Shown piece by piece: positions 1 through 5,913 of a stretch of DNA of 7,180 nucleotides (position 1 is the first letter of the stretch; each line of letters starts with the position of its first letter). The DNA comes from Candidatus Moraniibacteriota bacterium (GTDB lineage Bacteria > Patescibacteriota > Minisyncoccia > Moranbacterales > UBA2206): the NCBI GenBank assembly GCA_023261605.1, contig JAHFOP010000047.1, positions 1 to 7,180 on the forward strand, in the 5' to 3' direction. The notes under the pieces were generated by a model, which ran no database searches, was not told the DNA's origin, and was given only the letters and a program-made list of their open reading frames with translations. Both the position numbers and the translations under genes were made by a program.

Positions 1-3000
1 GTTGGTTTGCAAAAAATATCTGATTATATTTTGAATCCGGACGCGCTAGACAAAAGAACGGTCCATATAATTTCTAATCTAGCCTTATTTACTCTGGAGT
101 GCGCGTTTTTTGAGGTTTTGATTTTTCGAAAGATAATACCCAGGATGTTAACCGGCCACAGTTTTGGTGAATATGCTGCAGTTGTTTCTTCTGGCATGAT
201 TTCTTTCTTTGATATGCTTGAAATCATTTATCAAAGAGAGTCCCTGTGTTTATCGCCAAACTCACTGGGATTTATGTTGGCCGTAGGCATCAATAAAGAT
301 CGTGTAGTGGAATTGTTTGGGGGAAATGAATATTACGTGAGCAATTTGAACAGTCCTGATCAGACGGTTATTTCTGTCTCTTTGGGTGGGATGAAAAAGA
401 TAAGGACCATCTTAGAAAATGAAAAAATAAGATATATCGTTTTAACAAATGTCCCTCAACCGTATCACTCGCCATATCTTAATGAAACGAGGGATGAAAT
501 AGCTAAATATATAAATAGTAAAAAATTTACGATTAAGCCGATAAGCATTCCAATGTTCTCATCTGTTTTGAAGAGGATGGTAGATGAAAACAATTTTAGG
601 GCGGATGATATAAAAACTATCTTAATTAACCAAATAACGGAGCCAGTAGATTTTATAGGGCAGATAGAGTCAGCTTATAATTTTGGGTGCTTTAATTTTC
701 TGGAAATAGGACCAAAAAAAGTATTTTCCGGTTTTATTGAAGATATTCTTATATATAAAGAGATAAAGACAAATATTTTTGCAGATGTTGCTATGTTTAA
801 AGAAGAAGAAAAAGCTGAAAAGTCTGGCAAAAATAAAAAGGGAGGATTATTTTTAATGGTAAGTAAAATTATTGGAAAAATAACGGGATACGAGATAGAG
901 AAAATATCATTCGAAGACAGATTCCAGGAAGATTTAGGTATAGACTCTATAAAAAAAGCGGATATACTGCTGACTATCTTGGATGAATCAGGTATTGATC
1001 CAGGAGGAGATTTTAATACGTCGCAATTTAAAAGAGTGAAAGATGCCGTGTATTTTATCGAGAATGCAGGGGGCATAAATAAATGCTTGAAGAAAAAAAT
1101 CGAAAGGAAGTCGAATGATTTTAGGCGCTTCGTTCTTTCATGGAGAGAAAAAGATCTTGGAAAAAATATTGTGTTTCAAGATGATGAACAGATGTTTTTT
1201 CTGTTCAATATTCAGGAAATTTTTGGAGAAAATAGCGATCTCCTTGGGAGAATATTGAGATATCTAGAGACGCCCTGTACCAGCAAACATAGTATTATTA
1301 TGGTAGCTGATTCTCAGGCATTCGATTATGATCAAGCGTTAAATTTTTTTAAGTTTTTTAAAACATTTTTTGAAAATGTCAAAATAACAGAGTTTAATGT
1401 GATGCTAGTTTCTCAGGGAGAGCTATCTGCCAGCATTGAAGGATATGCTTCTTTTCTAAAATCTGTGAAAAAAGAATTTCCAGACATGTTCTTCAAATAT
1501 GTCCATTCGGCGGATCATATCAGTGAAAAAAAGTTAAAGGAAATTGTTACACAAGAAAGTAAAGAATCTTTCGGTGAGGATGTCTTATATCGGAACGGAA
1601 GACGCTTTACGGGAATTATGTCCTTGGTTCCTGAAAAAGAAAATGATGATTATATAACCAATAAAACGGTGATCATAGACATTGGAGGCGCTAAAGGTAT
1701 AACTTTTTCTCTTATAGCAAATATTTCCCAAAAATATCGGCCAGTAATTTATTTACTTGGCAGGAGCCTAGAAACAAACGAAGAGGTCATGTGCAATTTA
1801 GGAGCACTTAGAAAAAATAATGTGGAAGTGTTTTATGAATCTGTGGATGCATGCAATAGAGGTTCCCTGGATAGCGTATTTGCAAAAATAAAAAATAAAT
1901 ATGGGGGAATAGATTTGGTGATAAATGGAGCGGGAGTGGTTAGTGTCGGATTCTTAACAAAAAAAACTGATGAAAACATCGAATATGAATTTAGAAATAA
2001 AGTTTTGCCTGCATTGAATGTATTGGAGTTGGGGACAAAATATGCAGCAGGAAAGATAATAAACTTTTCATCTTTCATTTCAAGATATGGCAGCGCAGGT
2101 CAAAGTATTTATACGGCCGCCAACGAGATGGTCAATGGATTTTCAAGAGGGAGAGCCACGGTAATACATTGGCCGGCTTGGGACGGAGTGGGCATGACTG
2201 CTAACAAAGCTACATTACAGAAACTTCGGGAGTACGACGTTCCATTGATGTCACCTGCGGAGGCTGATAATCTTTTTTCTTTGGATATTAATGTTCCAAC
2301 TCCCGTAGCTGTTTATTATATGAATGAATCGGACGATTTGTATTGCAGTTTCGCTTTGTCTGATTTACAAAAATATAAATTATTACTAGGAGAGATGGAA
2401 GGGGCATTTAATATGGTCAATACGTCAATGATTTTTGAAAAAACTTTTGACCTAACCAGTGACAGCTATTTGAAAGATCACAAGATAGAGAATAACGCTT
2501 ATGTGCCCGCAGCAACGGGGATTGCTATGTTTTTTTGTCTAGCGGCTATTTATTTTAAAAAGATACCCATCCTTATCGATGTGGCGATAAAAAATCCGAT
2601 TATAGTAAAAGATGTTCCGGTGGTTTGTAGACTTGAAGCCGTAGGAGATAGGGGTGACGAGGGCGATCAGCTAAGTTTATCGTTAAGATCGAAAGTGCCT
2701 TGCTTCTCGGGTATAGCACAGCCAGATAAAAATAAAAAAACATTAAAAAGAAAAATTCCCAAAGCTAAAATAGAGATTCAAGGGAACTATCTTTATTCTG
2801 ATTATTTTTTGAAAAGCAATTTTGAGTATGGAAAAACTTTTCAATGTGTGGAAAAGATATTTTTCAGTGGAAATGGGGAACGTTTCTTTAGGATTAATAA
2901 TTCAAAATTAATTTCTGTTTTAAATTTAAATTTTTATGATAGATTGATACAATGGATGGACGTTTCTTTTCAGGCTGTTGGAGCGGTTAACCTAGAAAAA

Positions 3001-3216
3001 AAAGACCAAATAAATCCCATAATGATTCCTGTAAAAATTACCAAATTACGTTTTTATCCCGATGTGCGAATATCAAATTTTTTATATATAATTCCTGAAG
3101 ATTTAAAATTGGGCAAGGATTCCATCCAGGGAAATGTAGTGGTCGTGAATGAATATGAGGAAGTGGTGGCTAAATTCGATGGAATGTTACTAAAAATAGT
3201 ATATAGCGCAGAGTAA
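1..3216 (+). CDS. Iterative type I PKS / PUFA-synthase-like megasynthase, 5' truncated (AT-ACP-KR-DH)
   Basis: Multidomain enzyme expected to build a reduced, unsaturated acyl chain iteratively on its own carrier domain. Residues count from base 1; the frame is open to the left edge, so the TTG at 7 is not the real start. (1) C-terminal part of a malonyl-type acyltransferase: GHSFGE with Ser54, Arg in YQRES, NSPDQ, YHSP with His156, and LEIGPKKVFSG near 700-730. (2) Lys/Glu-rich linker, then one ACP: DLGIDSIKK with Ser316 as phosphopantetheine site. (3) Pseudo-KR half, then catalytic KR: GGAKGI near 562, Lys667, Ser691, Tyr704, Asn708. (4) Double-hotdog dehydratase: YLKDH with His827, VPAATG, and Asp987 in DVSFQA. 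No ER, thioesterase or reductase domain follows. The domain order and KR/DH style match enediyne PKSE and, more distantly, PfaA. The ketosynthase and AT N-terminus should lie upstream. The dedicated PPTase follows after one stop codon. The family is certain; the product is not. Confidence 0.92.
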   Translation, partial: VGLQKISDYILNPDALDKRTVHIISNLALFTLECAFFEVLIFRKIIPRMLTGHSFGEYAAVVSSGMISFFDMLEIIYQRESLCLSPNSLGFMLAVGINKDRVVELFGGNEYYVSNLNSPDQTVISVSLGGMKKIRTILENEKIRYIVLTNVPQPYHSPYLNETRDEIAKYINSKKFTIKPISIPMFSSVLKRMVDENNFRADDIKTILINQITEPVDFIGQIESAYNFGCFNFLEIGPKKVFSGFIEDILIYKEIKTNIFADVAMFKEEEKAEKSGKNKKGGLFLMVSKIIGKITGYEIEKISFEDRFQEDLGIDSIKKADILLTILDESGIDPGGDFNTSQFKRVKDAVYFIENAGGINKCLKKKIERKSNDFRRFVLSWREKDLGKNIVFQDDEQMFFLFNIQEIFGENSDLLGRILRYLETPCTSKHSIIMVADSQAFDYDQALNFFKFFKTFFENVKITEFNVMLVSQGELSASIEGYASFLKSVKKEFPDMFFKYVHSADHISEKKLKEIVTQESKESFGEDVLYRNGRRFTGIMSLVPEKENDDYITNKTVIIDIGGAKGITFSLIANISQKYRPVIYLLGRSLETNEEVMCNLGALRKNNVEVFYESVDACNRGSLDSVFAKIKNKYGGIDLVINGAGVVSVGFLTKKTDENIEYEFRNKVLPALNVLELGTKYAAGKIINFSSFISRYGSAGQSIYTAANEMVNGFSRGRATVIHWPAWDGVGMTANKATLQKLREYDVPLMSPAEADNLFSLDINVPTPVAVYYMNESDDLYCSFALSDLQKYKLLLGEMEGAFNMVNTSMIFEKTFDLTSDSYLKDHKIENNAYVPAATGIAMFFCLAAIYFKKIPILIDVAIKNPIIVKDVPVVCRLEAVGDRGDEGDQLSLSLRSKVPCFSGIAQPDKNKKTLKRKIPKAKIEIQGNYLYSDYFLKSNFEYGKTFQCVEKIFFSGNGERFFRINNSKLISVLNLNFYDRLIQWMDVSFQAVGAVNLEKKDQINPIMIPVKITKLRFYPDVRISNFLYIIPEDLKLGKDSIQGNVVVVNEYEEVVAKFDGMLLKIVYSAE

Positions 3217-3218
3217 GG
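3215..3218 (+). promoter_or_regulatory. Weak Shine-Dalgarno (AAGG) for the PPTase gene
   Basis: AAGG overlaps the PKS stop codon and sits 4 bases before the ATG at 3223. It supports re-initiation or coupled translation of the PPTase after the PKS terminates. A second in-frame ATG at 3229 would be spaced 10 bases from it, so the exact start is not settled. It is the only recognisable Shine-Dalgarno in the window; the three genes after 3800 have none. Confidence 0.45.
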
Positions 3219-3222
3219 TAAT

Positions 3223-3744
3223 ATGCGAATGGACAAATATTCTGAAAAAATCATTAATGATATAATAGGCGGTAAATTAATGCATCTAAAATCCGGCCGG
3301 CCATTTTTTTCGGAAAGTTTTGATGTCTCAATATCTCACAAAGATAACATTACGGAAGTTAAAATGGTTTTATCCCCGTATCGTGTCGGCATAGATGTGG
3401 AAAGTCTCTTTCCAGGCATAAGGGCCGAGTTGTTTCTGAGCTCAGTCATAGCGCGAGAAGAAATTGATTTGTTAAATAAATTTCAATTAGAGAATGGTTG
3501 TTCGTTGGAATCGGCAGTGGCCGTTTTTTGGTCGATAAAGGAATCTTTTTTCAAATGCCTTGATTATGATTTGAAACCAGGTAAAGTCAGGATTTTAGAT
3601 TTATCAAAAAATGGAAAGGTAAGAGTGATTCTTTTGCCGGAGATAAAAAACGTTATGAGAAGAAGAAAGTTGGAACTATTTTCGACAGGGTGGTTGATTA
3701 AGGGTGAATATGTATACACAGAAACTATAATGAAAGCAATATAG
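3223..3744 (+). CDS. Sfp-type 4'-phosphopantetheinyl transferase, short form, PKS-associated
   Basis: Predicted cytoplasmic enzyme that transfers 4'-phosphopantetheine from CoA to the ACP serine of the upstream PKS. The 173 residues show, in order, the substrate-side GRPFF...SISH motif (near 26-40), the Mg-binding GIDVE motif with Asp58 and Glu60, and the FWSIKESFFK motif with Trp103, Lys106, Glu107 and Lys111. These are the hallmark Sfp/PfaE-superfamily residues. Only about 22 residues precede GRPFF, far fewer than in a full Sfp of about 220-230 residues, so it resembles the C-terminal PPTase domain of enediyne PKSE proteins. It begins 6 bases after the PKS stop and is in the same frame as the PKS. 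This suggests a detached domain now translated separately. A general housekeeping role cannot be excluded, but position argues for a dedicated partner. Confidence 0.88.
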   Translation: MRMDKYSEKIINDIIGGKLMHLKSGRPFFSESFDVSISHKDNITEVKMVLSPYRVGIDVESLFPGIRAELFLSSVIAREEIDLLNKFQLENGCSLESAVAVFWSIKESFFKCLDYDLKPGKVRILDLSKNGKVRVILLPEIKNVMRRRKLELFSTGWLIKGEYVYTETIMKAI

Positions 3745-3752
3745 GATTGAAG

Positions 3753-3762
3753 TTATACACAG
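3753..3762 (+). promoter_or_regulatory. TTATACACAG motif (DnaA-box-like) in intergenic gap
   Basis: TTATACACA fits the relaxed DnaA-box pattern TTATNCACA and is followed by G. It lies just after the PPTase stop and 50 bases before the next ATG. A close variant occurs in the other long gap, at 5867-5876. The match is seen directly; any DnaA or other protein binding is speculative, since a nonamer of this kind is expected by chance fairly often in AT-rich DNA. Confidence 0.25.
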
Positions 3763-3778
3763 GTAGACATTTTCAGGC

Positions 3779-3806
3779 TGGACAAAAAAAGGGCAAGTGT
3801 TAAGAT
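3779..3806 (+). promoter_or_regulatory. Probable sigma70-type promoter with extended -10, upstream of the PD40 gene
   Basis: The -35 hexamer TGGACA (3779-3784, 5 of 6 to TTGACA) is followed by a 16-base spacer and TAAGAT (3801-3806, 4 of 6 to TATAAT). A TG at 3798-3799 sits one base before the -10, giving an extended -10. The ATG at 3813 is only 6 bases beyond the -10, where transcription would normally start, so the transcript would be leaderless or nearly so. This fits the absence of a Shine-Dalgarno. It marks a separate transcription unit from the PKS/PPTase pair. No intrinsic terminator was seen before it. Confidence 0.5.
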
Positions 3807-3812
3807 ATATGT

Positions 3813-4877
3813 ATGGACAAAGAAAAACAGAAAAAAATATTTAAAAAAATATATATAACTTTCACAATAGTGTTTGTGCTGGGCTTGACCGTCATTGTTT
3901 TTTATCCGAAATATAAAGCGCAAAGGGAGGAAAATCAAGGAACTTCTTTTGTGGGAACAGGGGTGAAATCGCCGTACCATGGATTTATGTTGCTCACCTT
4001 GAAGCAAGCTGATGATAAGCGGGCTGTGCCCAACGTGGCCGTTTTGAATTTAGACAAATCAAATATTCGATTTTTCAAAAATGAAGGGTCTGTCAATATC
4101 ACACCAGATGGACTGGGAAGCAAATTTGTAGGCGTAGTTTCGTCTTTGCCAGCTAATTCGGTGGGCACGAAAGATCAGGATACTTTTCAGTTATATATGG
4201 TGGATATTAAAAATAATTTTGCAAGAAAACAATTGACAACGAGCGGCACTTTTTTCAAAAGAAATCCGAAATTGTCACCTGATGGCGAAGAAATTGCTTT
4301 TATGGCTAGGGAAAAAGATGATGAGAAGAAAGCCTCTCGGAATATTGATGATTGGAATATCTACGTTACTGATTTGAATGGCAATGAAAAATTGATTGGG
4401 GTTGGAGTTTACCCGCAATGGTCGCCGGACAACAAAGGTATCTTGGCTATGAAATCTGACGGGATTTATCTCTATGATCTTGAAAAAGGTGCATCGCAAA
4501 GGGTTATAAAGGCGGATGGAGAAAGGACTTTGGCTGATAATATGACTGTTTCTCTTGATGGCTCACTTCTGGCTTGGAGTATGCCTGATAAGAGTGAAAT
4601 ATCCTTGATGAAAATTTCTTCGTGGGCTCCTTTTGAAGAAAATGAGTACAAAACTATTGGGGATGTCAAAAGTTTTTATCCGGTTTTTTCTCCTGATATG
4701 CAGGATATAGCTGCAATTGTTGTGGATAAAAAGGATAATCGCTATGGCAATTTGAGAGTTTCTATTTATAATATTGAGAAATCAGTTTGGAATGAATCAA
4801 TCGACTTGTCAAAATATTCAGCCAGCTCTATTTCATTGACAGTCTGGGGAGCGCTCAACGACAGTATCAATATCTAA
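3813..4877 (+). CDS. Membrane-anchored PD40/TolB-like beta-propeller protein
   Basis: The 354-residue protein has a short Lys-rich cytoplasmic N-terminus, one membrane segment (about 13-31, hydrophobic, no cleavage site seen) and a long exported region. That region carries repeated blades of PD40/WD40-like type. The signature x-P-D or L-D-G turns are at residues 97-99 (TPDG), 155-158 (SPDG), 204-206 (WSPD), 247-250 (SLDG) and 293-295 (FSPD), spaced 43-58 residues apart. Several are followed by strands such as IAFMA or LLAWS, and by IYLYDL-type strands. This resembles the propeller of TolB and of dipeptidyl peptidase N-termini, but no peptidase domain follows and no Pal or Tol partner is present. 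A binding or scaffold role at the cell surface is the most that can be inferred. The start is chosen because it gives a clean positive-inside membrane anchor and fits the promoter. The next gene begins 21 bases downstream, so co-transcription is likely. Confidence 0.8.
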   Translation: MDKEKQKKIFKKIYITFTIVFVLGLTVIVFYPKYKAQREENQGTSFVGTGVKSPYHGFMLLTLKQADDKRAVPNVAVLNLDKSNIRFFKNEGSVNITPDGLGSKFVGVVSSLPANSVGTKDQDTFQLYMVDIKNNFARKQLTTSGTFFKRNPKLSPDGEEIAFMAREKDDEKKASRNIDDWNIYVTDLNGNEKLIGVGVYPQWSPDNKGILAMKSDGIYLYDLEKGASQRVIKADGERTLADNMTVSLDGSLLAWSMPDKSEISLMKISSWAPFEENEYKTIGDVKSFYPVFSPDMQDIAAIVVDKKDNRYGNLRVSIYNIEKSVWNESIDLSKYSASSISLTVWGALNDSINI

Positions 4878-4898
4878 TAATTTTTTAGCTAATAATAA

Positions 4899-5855
4899 AT
4901 GAAATCTGGGAGAAAGAATAATATTTTACTTTCAATAAAATACGGTTTGTTTTGTCTGATCATTTTTGGTTTTTCTGTTTCTTCACTAGTCAGCAAGAAT
5001 GCTTTGGCGGGTGGACCATTTGGCGGACTTCTCCCTTTTGATCCTATTACGACATATTTAGGTATAGCAATAATTCCTGGTTTTAAGGATATATTTTGTA
5101 CGCTCGATCCGTTAGAATCATCACTGCTTGATCTGTGTGGTAGCTCTGGCAAGACTCCGTGTGGTTGCGATCCGGCTTTGGATGCGACTTTTTGTGCCGG
5201 TACGGAATATACTAACGCATGTGGCGCTAACCATTGTCATGGATCACTGAATTGTTGTGCTTGCGACCCTGCAGTGCAGGCAACGTATTGTATAGGAACT
5301 AACTATACTAGCAAAACGACTTTGCCTGATGGTATGGGTGGTTCTACTGTTTCCACTTTTGATTGTCCAGGGACGAAAGATTGTTGTCCTTGCGATCCAG
5401 TAGAGAGTGCTAAATATTGTGAGATTGTTTATTATACTAATTTGTGTGGCGGAAAATGTAAGGGCACGCATCCGCTTGACCATAGAAGTGACGTTACTTG
5501 CACTTGGGAGAATTGCTGTCAGTGCGTCTGTGATCCGGCCGAAGATGCCACGCATTGTAGCGGCAGTACATACGCAAATGCCTGTAGCAATATTACCAAT
5601 AGTCCTGCAGGACCTCTTATGTGTAACGGTTCTAAAAATCCTACTTATGCACCGGCCTGCGCTCCTATAAATACTGGGGTTGTCTGCGATCAGACAAATT
5701 GCGGACAAACCATAACAACTGCAACGGCGGCTTGCACAAGTATTCCTACTAATGGATGTGGTTTGTCAACGCCTTTGCCTATAAGTGCTTGCCCTGGTTG
5801 TGTCGACATCATAGTTAATTGCCCAGCTTGCGCTTGGAAAGAAGTGGCGCCGTAG
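4899..5855 (+). CDS. Secreted Cys-rich repeat protein, function unknown
   Basis: I do not recognise a named family. The 318-residue protein has a classic Sec signal peptide: a basic start (MKSGRKNN), a hydrophobic core at about 16-31 and a likely cleavage after ALA at residue 37. The mature part has 35 cysteines in 281 residues. A Gly/Pro-rich start (GGPFGGLLPF) leads into four imperfect repeats (88-247), each opening with a CDPA/V-type motif. A Cys-rich tail (254-311) contains CPGC and CPAC pairs and no clear repeat. The last 7 residues lack a membrane anchor or sorting signal. The even cysteine spacing suggests disulfide-bonded modules outside the cell; metal binding through CxC, CC and CxxC pairs is an alternative. 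No Shine-Dalgarno is visible in the 21-base gap after the propeller gene, so translation may depend on coupling or an AT-rich leader. Confidence 0.78.
   Translation: MKSGRKNNILLSIKYGLFCLIIFGFSVSSLVSKNALAGGPFGGLLPFDPITTYLGIAIIPGFKDIFCTLDPLESSLLDLCGSSGKTPCGCDPALDATFCAGTEYTNACGANHCHGSLNCCACDPAVQATYCIGTNYTSKTTLPDGMGGSTVSTFDCPGTKDCCPCDPVESAKYCEIVYYTNLCGGKCKGTHPLDHRSDVTCTWENCCQCVCDPAEDATHCSGSTYANACSNITNSPAGPLMCNGSKNPTYAPACAPINTGVVCDQTNCGQTITTATAACTSIPTNGCGLSTPLPISACPGCVDIIVNCPACAWKEVAP
5160..5639 (+). repeat. Four tandem Cys-rich protein repeats (CDPA-type)
   Basis: Unit starts are at about 5160, 5259, 5388 and 5520. The shared pattern is C-D-P-(A/V)-x-x-A-(T/K)-aromatic/His-C-x-G-(T/S)-x-Y-(T/A), then a variable loop holding further Cys, closing with a (D/N)-C-C pair in units 1-3. 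Examples are CDPALDATFC, CDPAVQATYC, CDPVESAKYC and CDPAEDATHC. Unit 3 departs from the pattern after its second Cys (EIVYYT). Unit 4 ends with CNGSKNP instead of a CC pair. DNA identity is low outside the CDP core, so the duplications are old or held by protein-level selection. Confidence 0.75.
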
Positions 5856-5866
5856 GAAGCAAAAAG

Positions 5867-5876
5867 CTATCCACAG
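5867..5876 (+). promoter_or_regulatory. CTATCCACAG motif, variant of the one at 3753
   Basis: This decamer differs from a canonical DnaA box (TTATCCACA) only in its first base and shares TAT(A/C)CACAG with the motif at 3753-3762. It lies 37 bases before the ATG at 5914 and overlaps the place where the -35 of the promoter there would fall, so it could equally be a promoter or operator element. The match is visible; the function is a guess. Confidence 0.25.
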
Positions 5877-5895
5877 CCTGGAAAAAGTGTATACT
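5868..5895 (+). promoter_or_regulatory. Possible promoter for the surface protein at 5914
   Basis: TATACT (5890-5895) is 5 of 6 to the -10 consensus. The -35 position 16 bases upstream holds only TATCCA (3 of 6), so this is a weak promoter or one that needs an activator. Transcription would start near 5902, leaving about 12 AT-rich leader bases with no Shine-Dalgarno. The bases AAGTGT directly before or overlapping the -10 (5885-5890) also precede the -10 at 3801, hinting at a shared promoter style. Confidence 0.35.
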
Positions 5896-5913
5896 TTGTC
5901 TAAAAATAAAAAT

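Noticed and set aside
7..9. TTG as the start of the PKS
   Set aside because: The frame is open to base 1 and the AT domain lacks its N-terminal half and the ketosynthase, so the gene starts outside the window.
675..1076. 133-codon - strand frame opposite the AT-ACP region
   Set aside because: It is antisense to conserved AT and ACP motifs, and its content is the low-complexity Ser/Ile/Phe typical of a shadow frame.
3292..3310. GGCCGGCC palindrome followed by a T run, terminator-like
   Set aside because: The palindrome has no room for a loop, lies inside the PPTase and encodes its conserved GRPFF motif, so it is coding sequence.
4836..4841. Perfect TTGACA -35 hexamer before the Cys-rich gene
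   Set aside because: No acceptable -10 lies 15-19 bases downstream; the nearest candidate, TATCAA, is 23 bases away.
5407..5670. 87-codon + strand frame overlapping the Cys-rich gene in another frame
   Set aside because: It has no recognisable domain and is fully inside a better-supported gene, with no initiation signal.
5244..5708. 154-codon open frame on the - strand inside the Cys-rich gene
   Set aside because: It lies entirely antisense to a gene with a clear signal peptide and repeats. The shadow frame stays open because of the Cys/Gly/Pro codon bias.
3753..5876. DnaA-box-like nonamers as a replication origin
   Set aside because: Only two imperfect sites lie about 2.1 kb apart, with no dnaA, dnaN or AT-rich unwinding cluster nearby.
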